The position numbers and the translations under genes were made by a program. Below are positions 1 through 10,647 of a DNA stretch of 64,000 bases, one piece after another. Each line of letters starts with the position of its first letter. The first letter of the stretch is position 1. This DNA is from Pseudomonas syringae CC1557 (GTDB taxonomy: Bacteria > Pseudomonadota > Gammaproteobacteria > Pseudomonadales > Pseudomonadaceae): positions 992,001 through 1,056,000 of the forward strand of contig NZ_CP007014.1 of NCBI RefSeq assembly GCF_000452705.1, given 5' to 3'. The notes beneath the pieces are model-generated. The model saw nothing but the letters and a program-made list of their open reading frames with translations, had not been told where the DNA came from and made no database searches.

Positions 1-241
1 TGCTGACATGTGCGGCCTTCGCTTCTGTTGGCTGGGCCAGGGATGACGCTGCGAATTCGCCTAAGGCGGGTGGGCGTACCTACGCGCAAAACTAGTCGAG
101 TCAGAAGTGAAGGGCGTTCGCTTTGACCTGCTGAAGTGCCTGGATCTTTATCACAGCAAAGAGCTGGACAGTCAGGTCAAAGAGCTGGTTATCAAGCCTG
201 ACCACACTTACCGCCAGGATAACCCGCCGAAGACGAAATGA
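1..241 (+). pseudogene. Possible broken small secreted-protein gene at the window edge
   Basis: One reading frame entering from the left edge encodes a hydrophobic stretch followed by GWARDDAANS, which resembles the end of a signal peptide with an AxA-type cleavage site, and stops at 93-95. A second frame open from 65 to the TGA at 239-241 encodes a charged tail ending QDNPPKTK with no convincing start of its own. A single frameshift near position 90 would join a leader to a mature domain of about 50 residues. I do not recognise the product. It could also be two unrelated fragments, since the true 5' end is outside the window. Confidence 0.25.
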
Positions 242-276
242 CGTACGTCCCGCTTGGCTGCCTGTTTCCCGGCCTC

Positions 277-732
277 TTATTTCCTGTCCCGGGCATGGCT
301 GGCGAGTCGCTCCAGTGCGGCGCGCAGCCTGGGGTCGGTGATGCCCTCGGCAGTGGCCTGGATGTTTTCGGCGGCGACGGTCGACAGGTCGATGGTGTGG
401 GTCGCGGCCCCGCGAGGCGCTTCGGGCGGCTGGACCTTGAAGACGATTCTGGTCAGGTTGACGAAGTCGTCAAAGGCGATCAGTTGTCGATGCAGGCGCT
501 TTTGTTGATAACGCAGGCGCGTGGCCCAGTGGCCGTCGGTCACGATCAGCAACAGCGTGCCCTCGCGCCATGAGGCCACATGGCAGTGCTCGCGCGCTGC
601 CGGTTGCAACTGGCTTTCGAGCAAGCGTTGCAGGTGGCTCAGGCGTTCGGCATGGCGAAAAATAGCCTTCAGGGGCTTGGCTTCGCGCAGCAGAACCGCA
701 GGGGGGCGGGCATTGAGGGGACGAAAGGCCAT
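277..732 (-). CDS. dciA: DciA-family (DUF721) replicative helicase loader
   Basis: A 151-residue protein of the DUF721 family. DciA binds the replicative helicase DnaB and helps load it at the chromosomal origin in bacteria that lack DnaC or DnaI. The N-terminal half is basic (many Arg and Lys up to about residue 50), followed by the compact DUF721 fold, where the segment around HCHVASWREGTLLLIVTDGH is typical of the family. The start is the ATG complementary to 730-732. The gene is divergent from secA, a placement also found in other pseudomonads. The family call is firm. The role is inferred from the family. Confidence 0.85.
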   Translation of the reverse strand: MAFRPLNARPPAVLLREAKPLKAIFRHAERLSHLQRLLESQLQPAAREHCHVASWREGTLLLIVTDGHWATRLRYQQKRLHRQLIAFDDFVNLTRIVFKVQPPEAPRGAATHTIDLSTVAAENIQATAEGITDPRLRAALERLASHARDRK

Positions 733-1036
733 GGGTAAGTGCCTGGTAACAAGATGAACATCTTAACAGAAAGCATTCTGACGGCTGCTTTCCGAGGCGT
801 TTCCGTGCTTTCATATGCAAATCAATGAGTAACTTCCCCGGTTTATGGGTTGAAGTGCTTGAAAATGGCCCCATTGTAAATCTGCCCCGTCACAGCGCTG
901 TGCCAGCATCGTGGAATAACGCCACTTTCCTCACCATCGTTTCCGGGTAGAATGCTCGTTCGCATGTGGCCATCTGGGCTGCACGGGCGACTCACGGGGC
1001 CGCCCTCCATTCCTATGTGTGGAAGATCCTGTCGAT
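733..1036. promoter_or_regulatory. Divergent intergenic region dciA/secA
   Basis: This 304-base gap separates divergent dciA and secA and must hold promoters for both. A TAGAAT hexamer at 948-953 is a plausible -10 element for secA, but no good -35 lies 17 bases upstream. I see no secM-like leader gene, consistent with SecM being absent outside enteric relatives. Confidence 0.4.
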
Positions 1037-3778
1037 ATGTTTGCGCCTTTGTTGAAAAAACTTTTTGGAAGCAAGAACGAGCGTGAAGTCAAACGCATGC
1101 TCAAGACGGTACAGATCGTCAATGCCTTCGAAGAGCAAATGGTGGCCCTTTCGGACGAGCAATTGCGCGCCAAGACCGAAGAGTTCAAGGCCCGCATAGC
1201 CAAAGGCGAGACCCTCGATCAATTGCTGCCTGAAGCCTTTGCCGTCGCTCGTGAAGCGGGCAAGCGTGTCATGGGCATGCGCCACTTCGACGTTCAGTTG
1301 ATCGGCGGCATGACCCTGCACGAAGGTCAGATCGCGGAAATGCGTACCGGTGAAGGTAAAACCCTCGTCGGTACTCTCGCTGTGTACCTCAATGCATTGT
1401 CCGGCAAGGGCGTTCACGTAGTTACCGTGAACGACTACCTCGCTCGCCGCGATGCCAACTGGATGCGCCCGCTGTACGAATTCCTCGGTCTGACCGTAGG
1501 CATCGTCACGCCATTCCAGCCACCGGAAGAGAAGCGCGCCGCATACGCTGCCGACATCACTTACGGCACCAACAACGAATACGGTTTCGACTACCTGCGC
1601 GACAACATGGCGTTCAGCATGGACGACAAGTTCCAGCGTGAACTCAACTTCGCCGTGATCGACGAAGTCGACTCGATTCTGATCGACGAAGCGCGTACGC
1701 CGCTGATCATTTCCGGTCAGGCCGAAGACAGCTCCAAGCTGTACACCGAAATCAACCGCCTGATCCCCAAGCTCGAGCAGCACATCGAGGAAGTCGAAGG
1801 CGAAGTCACCAAGCCGGGCCATTTCACCGTTGACGAGAAGACGCGTCAGGTCGAGCTGAACGAAGCCGGTCACCAGTTCATTGAAGAAATGCTCACCGAA
1901 GTCGGCCTGCTGGCCGAGGGCGAGAGCCTGTACTCGGCGCACAACCTTGGCCTGCTGACCCACGTCTATGCCGGTCTGCGTGCGCACAAACTGTTCAATC
2001 GCAACATCGAATACATCGTTTCGGACGGTCAGGTTCTGCTGGTCGATGAGCACACCGGTCGTACCATGCCGGGTCGTCGCCTCTCGGAAGGTCTGCACCA
2101 GGCCATCGAAGCGAAGGAAGGTCTGAACATCCAGGCTGAAAGCCAGACGCTGGCTTCGACCACGTTCCAGAACTACTTCCGTCTCTACAACAAGCTGTCC
2201 GGCATGACCGGTACAGCCGATACCGAAGCGTTCGAATTCCACCAGATCTACAATTTGGCCGTGATGGTCATTCCGCCGAACAAGGCACTGGCGCGCAAGG
2301 ACTTCAACGACCTCGTCTATCTGACGGCGGAAGAGAAGTACGCGGCCATCGTGACCGACATCAAGGCCTGCATGGCGGAAAACCGCCCGGTGCTGGTCGG
2401 TACGGCGACCATCGAAACGTCCGAGCACATGTCCAATCTGCTCACCAAGGAAGGTATCGAGCACAAGGTTCTGAACGCCAAGTTCCACGAAAAAGAAGCA
2501 GAAATCATCGCACAGGCCGGTCGTCCGGGTGCGCTCACCATCGCCACCAACATGGCCGGTCGTGGTACTGACATTCTGCTGGGCGGCAACTGGGAAGTCG
2601 AAGTTGCCAACCTGGAAGACCCGACCCCGGAGCAGATCGCACAGATCAAGGCTGACTGGCAGAAACGCCATCAGCAAGTGATCGAAGCCGGTGGTCTGCA
2701 CGTGATTGCCTCCGAGCGTCACGAATCGCGTCGTATCGACAACCAGTTGCGCGGCCGTGCCGGTCGTCAGGGTGACGCCGGTTCCAGCCGTTTCTACCTG
2801 TCGCTTGAAGACAGCCTGATGCGCATCTTCGCCTCTGACCGGGTGAAGAATTTCATGAAGGCCCTGGGCATGCAGTCCGGTGAAGCCATCGAACACCGTA
2901 TGGTGACCAATGCCATCGAGAAAGCGCAGCGCAAAGTGGAAGGTCGTAACTTCGACATCCGTAAGCAACTGCTTGAGTACGATGACGTTGCCAACGAACA
3001 GCGCAAAGTGATTTATCACATGCGTAACACGCTGCTGGCCGCCGACAACATTGGCGAAACCATCGCCGACTTCCGTGAAGAAGTGCTCAATACGCTTATC
3101 AGCCAGCACATTCCGCCGCAGTCCCTGCCTGAGCAGTGGAATGTCTCTGGTCTGGAAGCTGCGCTGAATACCGACTTCGCTGTGCAACTGCCGATTCAAC
3201 AGTGGCTCGATGAGGATGATCGTCTTCACGAAGACAGCCTGCGCGAGAAAATCATGGCGCAGCTGCTGGTGTCGTACAACGAGAAGGAAGATCAGGCCAG
3301 CGCCGAAGCGCTGCGCTCCTTCGAGAAGCAGATCCTCCTGCGTGTGCTGGACGATCTGTGGAAAGATCACCTGTCGACCATGGACCACCTGCGTCACGGC
3401 ATTCACCTGCGCGGTTACGCTCAGAAGAACCCGAAGCAGGAATACAAGCGCGAGTCGTTCACCCTGTTCCAGGAGCTGCTCGATTCGATCAAGCGCGACA
3501 CTATTCGTGTCCTGTCGCATGTTCAGGTTCGTCGCGAAGATCCGGAGGAAGAAGAGACACGCCTGCGTCGCGAAGCCGAAGAACTGGCCAGCCGCATGCA
3601 GTTCGAACACGCGCCAGCGCCGGGCATCGATCAGCCGTTGCTGGATGAAGAGGGCGGCGAAGTACCTGTTGCAGTCGCTTCGGAACCCGTGCGCAACGAC
3701 CAGAAACTGGGTCGCAACGAGCTGTGCTGGTGCGGTTCGGGCAAGAAATTCAAGCACTGTCACGGCCAGATCAACTAA
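1037..3778 (+). CDS. secA: Protein translocase ATPase SecA
   Basis: A 913-residue SecA, the ATPase motor that drives unfolded preproteins through SecYEG at the inner membrane. The Walker A motif MRTGEGKT is at residues 102-109, the [13 protein letters not shown] segment (Walker B and adjacent motif) at 209-221, and the helicase-type arginine region [14 protein letters not shown] lies in the second nucleotide-binding fold. The C-terminal zinc-binding tail has C897, C899, C908 and H909. Residue 898 between the first two cysteines is Trp, where Pro is usual. I chose the ATG at 1037 (MFAPLLKK), the family N terminus, over a GTG six codons upstream. A strong terminator follows. Confidence 0.98.
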   Translation: MFAPLLKKLFGSKNEREVKRMLKTVQIVNAFEEQMVALSDEQLRAKTEEFKARIAKGETLDQLLPEAFAVAREAGKRVMGMRHFDVQLIGGMTLHEGQIAEMRTGEGKTLVGTLAVYLNALSGKGVHVVTVNDYLARRDANWMRPLYEFLGLTVGIVTPFQPPEEKRAAYAADITYGTNNEYGFDYLRDNMAFSMDDKFQRELNFAVIDEVDSILIDEARTPLIISGQAEDSSKLYTEINRLIPKLEQHIEEVEGEVTKPGHFTVDEKTRQVELNEAGHQFIEEMLTEVGLLAEGESLYSAHNLGLLTHVYAGLRAHKLFNRNIEYIVSDGQVLLVDEHTGRTMPGRRLSEGLHQAIEAKEGLNIQAESQTLASTTFQNYFRLYNKLSGMTGTADTEAFEFHQIYNLAVMVIPPNKALARKDFNDLVYLTAEEKYAAIVTDIKACMAENRPVLVGTATIETSEHMSNLLTKEGIEHKVLNAKFHEKEAEIIAQAGRPGALTIATNMAGRGTDILLGGNWEVEVANLEDPTPEQIAQIKADWQKRHQQVIEAGGLHVIASERHESRRIDNQLRGRAGRQGDAGSSRFYLSLEDSLMRIFASDRVKNFMKALGMQSGEAIEHRMVTNAIEKAQRKVEGRNFDIRKQLLEYDDVANEQRKVIYHMRNTLLAADNIGETIADFREEVLNTLISQHIPPQSLPEQWNVSGLEAALNTDFAVQLPIQQWLDEDDRLHEDSLREKIMAQLLVSYNEKEDQASAEALRSFEKQILLRVLDDLWKDHLSTMDHLRHGIHLRGYAQKNPKQEYKRESFTLFQELLDSIKRDTIRVLSHVQVRREDPEEEETRLRREAEELASRMQFEHAPAPGIDQPLLDEEGGEVPVAVASEPVRNDQKLGRNELCWCGSGKKFKHCHGQIN

Positions 3779-3800
3779 GCCTTTGACCGTGTAATACCTG

Positions 3801-3834
3801 CGCCGCGACCGGCTTGCCCGTCGCGGCGTTTTTT
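3801..3834 (+). terminator. Rho-independent terminator of secA
   Basis: A nine-base perfect stem CGCCGCGAC / GTCGCGGCG (3801-3809 with 3820-3828) is followed by six T residues. It lies 23 bases after the secA stop and before argJ, so argJ probably has its own promoter. Confidence 0.92.
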
Positions 3835-3887
3835 CATTGATAGCCGTACCGATGTGGACGGCGCCACACTCCTTGAGGAGCACCCCG

Positions 3888-5105
3888 ATGGCTGTTGGTC
3901 TTGGTCCTTTGCCTGCGTTGCACCCGGTTCCCGGTTTTGAACTCGGCATTTCTTCTGCCGGCATCAAGCGTCCGGGGCGCAAGGACGTCGTGGTCATGCG
4001 CTGTGCCGAAGGCTCCAGCGTTGCCGGTGTCTTCACGTTGAACGCGTTTTGCGCCGCTCCGGTCATTCTGGCCAAGCAGCGTGTGCAGGGCGTTGTGCGT
4101 TACCTGCTGACCAACACTGGCAATGCCAATGCGGGTACCGGCGAGCCGGGTCTGGCTGCGGCGCGTCGTACCTGCGAAGCGCTGGCGCAACTGACGGGCG
4201 TTGATGCGTCTGCAGTGCTGCCGTATTCAACGGGCGTAATCGGCGAGCCGTTGCCTGTGGAAAAGATCGAAGGCGCCCTGCAAGCCGCGCTCGACGATCT
4301 GTCTGTGGATAACTGGGCCGCTGCGGCAACCGGGATCATGACCACCGATACCTTGCCCAAAGGCGCAAGCCGCCAGTTCACTCACGATGGCGTCACCATC
4401 ACCGTGACCGGCATCAGTAAGGGCGCGGGCATGATTCGCCCGAACATGGCGACCATGCTCGGTTACATCGCGACCGATGCCAAAGTTTCGCAGAGCGTCT
4501 TGCAAGACCTGATCCGCGACGGCGCCAACAAGTCGTTCAACCGCATCACCATCGATGGCGATACCTCGACCAACGACTGCTGCATGTTGATCGCGACCGG
4601 CCAGGCTGATCTGCCCGAAATCACCGAAGCCAAAGGCCCGCTGTTCGAGGCTTTGAAGAAGGCCGTGTTCGACGTCTGCATGGACGTCGCTCAGGCCATC
4701 GTGCGCGACGGCGAAGGCGCGACCAAATTCGTGACTGTCGAAGTCAATGGCGGTGGCAATCATCAGGAATGCCTGGACGTCGGCTATGCCGTCTCTCACT
4801 CACCCCTGATCAAGACCGCGCTGTTCGCCTCCGACCCGAACTGGGGGCGTATCCTGGCCGCTGTCGGCCGTGCGGGCGTGCCGAATCTGGACGTGAGCAA
4901 GATCGATGTATTCCTCGGTGGCGTCTGTATCGCCAGCCAAGGCTGCCGAGCGACCACCTACACCGAAGAGCAGGGTTCGGCGGTCATGGCTGAAGAAGAA
5001 ATCACCATCCGTATCGAACTGGGTCGTGGTGATTGCAGCGAAACCATCTGGACCACCGATCTTTCTCACGAGTACGTGAAGATCAACGCGGAATACCGCA
5101 CCTGA
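3888..5105 (+). CDS. argJ: Bifunctional ornithine acetyltransferase / N-acetylglutamate synthase ArgJ
   Basis: A 405-residue ArgJ. It moves the acetyl group from N-acetylornithine to glutamate in the cyclic arginine pathway, and the bifunctional form can also use acetyl-CoA. The precursor cuts itself into alpha and beta chains at the Ala-Thr bond of the conserved RPNMATMLGY segment, here A188-T189, and the new N-terminal Thr is the nucleophile. The ATG at 3888 follows a TTGAGGAG ribosome-binding site at 3873-3880, and an upstream in-frame start at 3837 is rejected because it lies in the terminator region. Length matches the family. Confidence 0.97.
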   Translation: MAVGLGPLPALHPVPGFELGISSAGIKRPGRKDVVVMRCAEGSSVAGVFTLNAFCAAPVILAKQRVQGVVRYLLTNTGNANAGTGEPGLAAARRTCEALAQLTGVDASAVLPYSTGVIGEPLPVEKIEGALQAALDDLSVDNWAAAATGIMTTDTLPKGASRQFTHDGVTITVTGISKGAGMIRPNMATMLGYIATDAKVSQSVLQDLIRDGANKSFNRITIDGDTSTNDCCMLIATGQADLPEITEAKGPLFEALKKAVFDVCMDVAQAIVRDGEGATKFVTVEVNGGGNHQECLDVGYAVSHSPLIKTALFASDPNWGRILAAVGRAGVPNLDVSKIDVFLGGVCIASQGCRATTYTEEQGSAVMAEEEITIRIELGRGDCSETIWTTDLSHEYVKINAEYRT

Positions 5106-5162
5106 TTCAACGTCCGGCGTGTGGGCAGCCTGTCTTCGCGCCGGACTCAGTGGAGCTGAACC

Positions 5163-5789
5163 ATGAGCCTGCATCTGATTATCGGCGACAAACGCTACTC
5201 CTCCTGGTCGCTGCGTCCATGGCTGGTGCTGGAAATGACCGGCGCGCCGTTCACCGATCAGGTGATCCGCCTCAACCAGCCTGATACCCGCCAGAACATC
5301 CTCAAATACTCTCCGACCGGCAAGGTGCCTGCACTTCAGTGCGAACACGGCACGATCATCGATTCTCTGGCGATCTGTGAATACCTGGTCGAGCGCTTCC
5401 CTGATGCGGCGCTATGGCCGAGCGACACCGCTGCCCGAGCTCAAGCTCGCTCGGCATGCGCGCAGATGCACAGCGGTTTCGTCAGCCTGCGCTCGAACAT
5501 GCCGATGGACCTGCGCCATGATCAAGCGCTGGAAGTGATTCCGGTCGACACCCAGAACGACATCGACCGCATCGTCGCGCTGTGGGCCGAGTGCCACGCC
5601 GCGGCTGCTGAAAGCGGTCCGTTCCTGTTCGGTAAACCGAGTATTGCCGATGCGTTCTTCGCACCTGTGGCGATTCGTTTGCGCAGCTATCGTGTCGAGT
5701 TGCCGGCAGAAGCGCTGGCTTACATCGAAACCATCTACCACTGGCCTGCCTTCAAGCGCTGGCAGCAGGCTGGTCTGCAGGAGTCCTGA
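5163..5789 (+). CDS. Glutathione S-transferase family protein
   Basis: A 208-residue cytosolic glutathione-transferase-like protein. The N-terminal thioredoxin-like half (about residues 1-80) has the family patterns YSSWSLRPWLVL, SPTGKVPAL and IIDSLAICEYL (the glutathione-binding Ser after an acidic or Ile-Asp turn). The C-terminal half is helical and ends with FKRWQQAG. The gene sits between argJ and a Nudix gene with a two-base gap downstream, so it is probably co-transcribed with the latter. The substrate cannot be read from the sequence. It resembles the YfcF-type or maleylacetoacetate-isomerase-like branch. Confidence 0.88.
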   Translation: MSLHLIIGDKRYSSWSLRPWLVLEMTGAPFTDQVIRLNQPDTRQNILKYSPTGKVPALQCEHGTIIDSLAICEYLVERFPDAALWPSDTAARAQARSACAQMHSGFVSLRSNMPMDLRHDQALEVIPVDTQNDIDRIVALWAECHAAAAESGPFLFGKPSIADAFFAPVAIRLRSYRVELPAEALAYIETIYHWPAFKRWQQAGLQES

Positions 5790-5791
5790 TC

Positions 5792-6742
5792 GTGAAACGA
5801 GTGCATGTGGCCGCCGCTGTTATCCGTGGCGCAGACGACAAAGTCCTGATCGCCCGACGTGCCGACAGCCAGCACCAGGGCGGGCTCTGGGAGTTTCCCG
5901 GTGGCAAGGTCGAGGCGGGCGAGACCGTTGAGGCGGCACTCGCACGTGAACTGCAGGAAGAGCTGGGCATCGTGGTGACCACTGCTCGTCCATTAATCAA
6001 GGTGTGCCACGATTATCCGGACAAGCAAGTGCTGCTGGATGTGTGGGAGGTTTCTGCATTCACCGGCGAGCCGCATGGCGCAGAAGGTCAGCCGTTGGCC
6101 TGGGCGACGCCTCGGGAGCTGGCCAGCTATGAGTTTCCGGCGGCCAACCAGCCGATTGTCGCAGCGGCACGCTTGCCTGGCGAATACCTGATCACGCCTG
6201 ACGGGCTGGACAACATCGAGTTGTTGCGTGGCGTGCAGAAAGCAATCGCCGGTGGTATCAAGCTGGTTCAGTTGCGGGCACCGGGCGGCTACGATCCGAA
6301 GTATCGCGATCTGGCAGTCGATGCAGCGGGCTTGTGCGCAGGCAAGGCGCAACTCATGCTCAAAGGCCCTCTGGAGTGGCTGGGGGACTTTCCGTCCGCT
6401 GGCTGGCACCTCACGGCGGAACAGCTGCGCAAGTACGCCAGCCGCGGCCGTCCGTTCCCTGAGCATCGCTGGTTGGCTGCGTCCTGTCACAACGCAGAAG
6501 AACTGGCCCTGGCCGAACAGATGGGCGTGGATTTCGTCACCCTGTCACCGGTCCAGCCAACCCTGACCCATCCAGATGCACAGCCACTGGGCTGGGAGCA
6601 GGCGACACAGTTGATCGCAGGCTTCAACAAACCGGTTTTTCTGTTGGGTGGGGTAGGCCCTGCGGAACGTCAAAAAGCCTGGGAAGGCGGCGCGCAAGGC
6701 GTGGCTGGAATCCGCGCGTTCTGGCCTGACGAGATCGTCTGA
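5792..6742 (+). CDS. Nudix hydrolase (MutT-like) fused to a ThiE-like domain
   Basis: A 316-residue two-domain protein with a GTG start at 5792, two bases after the preceding stop. Residues 1-130 are a Nudix domain with a perfect Nudix box at 38-60 (G-x5-E-x7-REL-x-EE-x-G-I), the site that hydrolyses nucleoside diphosphate derivatives such as 8-oxo-dGTP. Residues 135-316 resemble thiamine phosphate synthase (TIM barrel, with KLVQLRAPG and FLLGGVGP). As I recall, this fusion is widespread in Pseudomonas. The MutT role is likely. Whether the ThiE part is catalytic is unknown. Confidence 0.9.
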   Translation: MKRVHVAAAVIRGADDKVLIARRADSQHQGGLWEFPGGKVEAGETVEAALARELQEELGIVVTTARPLIKVCHDYPDKQVLLDVWEVSAFTGEPHGAEGQPLAWATPRELASYEFPAANQPIVAAARLPGEYLITPDGLDNIELLRGVQKAIAGGIKLVQLRAPGGYDPKYRDLAVDAAGLCAGKAQLMLKGPLEWLGDFPSAGWHLTAEQLRKYASRGRPFPEHRWLAASCHNAEELALAEQMGVDFVTLSPVQPTLTHPDAQPLGWEQATQLIAGFNKPVFLLGGVGPAERQKAWEGGAQGVAGIRAFWPDEIV

Positions 6743-6754
6743 GTCGCAAAACAG

Positions 6755-6803
6755 GACGCAGAGCGTCCTGAACGGCATGGCAACGCAGAGCGTCGCACGA
6801 TAG
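6755..6803 (+). repeat. Dispersed palindromic repeat, copy A1
   Basis: A unit starting GACGCAGAGCGTC and ending in ACGATAG. It is related to the reverse complement of the unit at 6810-6861 and to the one at 51664-51715. Together with the next unit it forms a head-to-head pair between the convergent Nudix and cobO genes, like the paired REP elements of other Pseudomonas. Confidence 0.75.
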
Positions 6804-6809
6804 TTGAGA

Positions 6810-6861
6810 TTATCGTTCCTTACGCTCCAGCGTGGGCATGCCTTTCACGACGCTCCGCGTC
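6810..6861 (-). repeat. Dispersed palindromic repeat, copy A2 (inverted)
   Basis: Read on the minus strand this begins GTGACGCGGAGCGTCGTGAA, continues through GGCATGCCCACGCTGGAGCG and ends AACGATAA. It matches copy A1 in order and spacing and copy B at 51664-51715. With A1 it can fold into a large hairpin at the 3' ends of two convergent genes. Confidence 0.8.
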
Positions 6862-6881
6862 ACACGCAGCCCGCCTGCCAA

Positions 6882-7460
6882 TTAAACCGGCTTGGGCGCG
6901 GGCTGCCAGAGTATCTCGGCAATGCCCTGTCTTCTGGCGATCAATCGGGCGGCGACAAACAGCAGGTCCGACAGCCTGTTGATGTACGCCAGCCCTGCGC
7001 CTTCCAGCGGTTCTACTGCGTTCAGGTGCTGGCAGCGGCGTTCGGCGCTACGCGCCAGGCTGCGGCAGATGTGCGCTTGGGCGATCAGCGAGGAGCCGCC
7101 CGGCAGGATGAAGTTTTCCAGCGGCCCCAGCTCGTCATTCCAGACATCAATCGCCGCTTCCAGCCGCTCGACCTCGGCGCTGTTCAGCGCCTTGTAGCTC
7201 GGCATCGCCAATTCGCCACCCAGATCAAACAACCGATGCTGGCAGGGCGCAAGCACCTCAATCACTTCATTGAGCGCCGGAACGCGCTGAGCCTCGTCAA
7301 TCAACCCCGCCAGCAACAGCCCCAGCTGGCTGTTCAGCGTATCGACCTCACCAATGGCCTCGACGCGCGGGTGATCCTTGGAGACACGGCGGCCGTCACC
7401 CAGCCCGGTTTCTCCGGTGTCGCCAGTGCGTGTGTAAATCTTCGACAAACGAAAGCCCAT
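6882..7460 (-). CDS. PduO-type cob(I)alamin adenosyltransferase
   Basis: A 192-residue ATP:cob(I)alamin adenosyltransferase of the PduO family, which makes adenosylcobalamin from reduced corrinoid and ATP. The signature TRTGDTGETGLGDG at residues 10-23 binds ATP, and RVEAIGEVDTLNSQLG and the C-terminal YINRLSDLLFVAAR helix are also family features. It is the last gene of a minus-strand run with panE and a sensor kinase (15-base gap). Some annotations call such genes cobO, but the CobA/CobO family is a different fold. Confidence 0.9.
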   Translation of the reverse strand: MGFRLSKIYTRTGDTGETGLGDGRRVSKDHPRVEAIGEVDTLNSQLGLLLAGLIDEAQRVPALNEVIEVLAPCQHRLFDLGGELAMPSYKALNSAEVERLEAAIDVWNDELGPLENFILPGGSSLIAQAHICRSLARSAERRCQHLNAVEPLEGAGLAYINRLSDLLFVAARLIARRQGIAEILWQPAPKPV

Positions 7461-7475
7461 TGCGATGGCTCCTGA

Positions 7476-9512
7476 TCAGGATTTAGAAATAACCTGCTGC
7501 TGCACACTTACCTGATTGGCGACCAGAGGCAAACGCAGCGTGAAGCAGGTTCCCATGCCGAGGGAGGATTGCACCTCCATCTGGCCTTTATGGTTATTGG
7601 TGATGATGAAGTACGACACCGAAAGCCCCAGTCCAGTGCCCTGGCCAATTTCCTTGGTGGTAAAGAAAGGCTCGAAGGTACGTTTGCGCACGCTTTCCGA
7701 CATGCCGATGCCGTTGTCTTCTACCTGAATTTCGGCCCACGGCGGATTAAGGCGAGTGCGCAGAATGATGCGCCCTGGTTCAGCGCTGTCAGGCCGTTGA
7801 TGAATGGCCTGCGCTGCGTTTTTCAGCAGATTCAGGAGGACCTGCTCCAGTTCGTTGGAGATGCACGGCACCGGGCCCAGCTCCGGGTCGAACTGGCGAA
7901 TGATGTGCTGGCCCTTGAAGTCGAAACCGATGGTCAGGTCGAAGTCGTTACTGGCGATTTCCACCGCCTGATCGATCAACGCGGGCAGATCGCAGGGCGA
8001 CAACTGGCGGCTGCTCAGGCGGCTGAAATTGAGCATGTGGCTGACAATCTTCGCCGCCCTGGCGCCTGCCTGCTGAATGCCATCCAGCAGCTTTGGAACC
8101 TCGCGGTTCTCCAGATACTGATTGACCACCGCCAGATCAATGCCGTCGGCTTCGGCTTGTTCGATGTTCTTTGGCAGTTCCGGGGACAGGCGCCGACGGA
8201 TGTTCTGCACGTTATGCAGAATCGCCCCCAGCGGATTATTGATCTCATGTGCCATACCCGCTGCCAGGCCGCCGACAGACAACATCTTCTCCGACTGCAC
8301 CATCATTTCTTCCAGCGAAATACGCTGGGTGATGTCGTCGATGCGGATCACCACACCACGCCCGGCATCGCCGGTCAGCGGGTAGAACGTCAATGCGTAA
8401 TGGCGCGCCTCGTCGTTCTTGATCCAGGTCACGCGCTCGATCTTGGTCACACTGTGCCGCTCGACAGTGTGTTTGATCTGCGGCAGGAACGAGCGCATCG
8501 GTTCGAAGGCGAGGAAGATCGGCTGATTCAGTGCTTCGTCCAGCGTCGTCCCGGACAGCGCGGTAGCCTCCTGATTCCACTGCGTCACGTAGAGCTGCTC
8601 GTCCAGCGCGATCATTGCCGAAGGCATCGAATCGATGATGCTGTTGAGGTAGTTCTGAAAGCCGGTGAGCTTCTTCTCGATCTTGCTGCGTACCTGAACC
8701 TCCAGCTCCAGCTTGCGGTTGGTGTGGCGTGTTTCCTCGGCCAGCCCCTGGGCTTGATCGTAGGCTTCCTGAGAGTCGTCCCGGGCGCGCTTGAGTTGCT
8801 GCTCGCGGGCCTCGATACGCGACAGCATGGTGTTGAATGCTTCGGCCAGGCTACCGATTTCATCTTCATTGCCAGGCTCGGCGCGCAGGGCGTAGTTCTC
8901 TTCGCGGGTCACCCGCCGGGACAGTTCTTCCAGTTGATAGATAGGCTCGGTGATCAAGCGCCGGATCTGCCGTGCGACCACCAGCCAGAGCAGCACACTG
9001 AACACCAGAATGCCCAGGCTGGCGGTCAGCGTGCCCGTGTAGAACGCAGGCGGCAGCTCGCTGCTGGCGACCAGTAACAGATGCCCTGGCGGTTCATTGC
9101 CTTTTGGCACGGTAATGACCTGAGTGCTGCGAAATTCCGTCAGGCGCCAGCTGTCCAGGTCCTTGAAATGCTTGGGCAGCTCAAGGCTTTCGCCCTGATG
9201 CATCTGTTCGAGCCGCTCGCCGTTGTTGTCATACACGGCGGCTGCACGTAACGGCCCGTAGCTTCTCAGTTCCTTGAGCAGGGCACGCGCCTCGTTCGGC
9301 GAGTACAAGGCTCGCTCGTTGAGGTTGGCGCTGCTGATCAGGCGGCCGATGGTTTGCAGGGCCTGCGGGGCCATGGCTTCCTGAGAGATGTAATAGGCCG
9401 CGCTGATGAAGGTCAGGTTGGCGACCAGCAGCACGGTGGTCATCAGGACCAGCAGGGCGGCCAGCAGTTTCTGGCCTACCGGCAGGTTTTCCAGGCGTTG
9501 GCGCAAGGGCAT
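7476..9512 (-). CDS. Membrane sensor histidine kinase (HAMP-PAS-HisKA)
   Basis: A 678-residue inner-membrane histidine kinase. A transmembrane segment near residues 16-41 and another near 163-181 bracket a periplasmic sensor region. A HAMP linker with coiled coil (about 185-285), a PAS domain (about 288-398), a HisKA domain with phospho-acceptor H422 in GMAHEINNPLGA, and an ATP-binding domain with GQGTGLGLSVSY follow. No receiver domain or adjacent response regulator is present, so its partner is encoded elsewhere. It lies in the position of P. aeruginosa PA4398, reported to affect swarming and biofilm (from memory). The start is ATG 9512; a TTG two codons upstream is less likely. Confidence 0.9.
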   Translation of the reverse strand: MPLRQRLENLPVGQKLLAALLVLMTTVLLVANLTFISAAYYISQEAMAPQALQTIGRLISSANLNERALYSPNEARALLKELRSYGPLRAAAVYDNNGERLEQMHQGESLELPKHFKDLDSWRLTEFRSTQVITVPKGNEPPGHLLLVASSELPPAFYTGTLTASLGILVFSVLLWLVVARQIRRLITEPIYQLEELSRRVTREENYALRAEPGNEDEIGSLAEAFNTMLSRIEAREQQLKRARDDSQEAYDQAQGLAEETRHTNRKLELEVQVRSKIEKKLTGFQNYLNSIIDSMPSAMIALDEQLYVTQWNQEATALSGTTLDEALNQPIFLAFEPMRSFLPQIKHTVERHSVTKIERVTWIKNDEARHYALTFYPLTGDAGRGVVIRIDDITQRISLEEMMVQSEKMLSVGGLAAGMAHEINNPLGAILHNVQNIRRRLSPELPKNIEQAEADGIDLAVVNQYLENREVPKLLDGIQQAGARAAKIVSHMLNFSRLSSRQLSPCDLPALIDQAVEIASNDFDLTIGFDFKGQHIIRQFDPELGPVPCISNELEQVLLNLLKNAAQAIHQRPDSAEPGRIILRTRLNPPWAEIQVEDNGIGMSESVRKRTFEPFFTTKEIGQGTGLGLSVSYFIITNNHKGQMEVQSSLGMGTCFTLRLPLVANQVSVQQQVISKS

Positions 9513-9555
9513 GGGCAAGTCGCATTGACGGGTGGTGCGAGCAGGGTAGCGCGGG

Positions 9556-10542
<987 letters not shown>

Positions 10543-10647
10543 TCACAGTGAACGCAGGGAAAGTCTCGTTATAATGAGCGTTCTTTCAAACCGTCAAGTC
10601 ATGCGTGCCCGAACATTGTGCGCACGCCGTTTATCTGGAGAACATAC

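Noticed and set aside
1013..4075. Very long open frame on the minus strand opposite secA
   Set aside because: It is the shadow of secA and argJ in a high-G+C genome; codons of secA fit a conserved protein, while the opposite frame has no recognisable domain or start signal.
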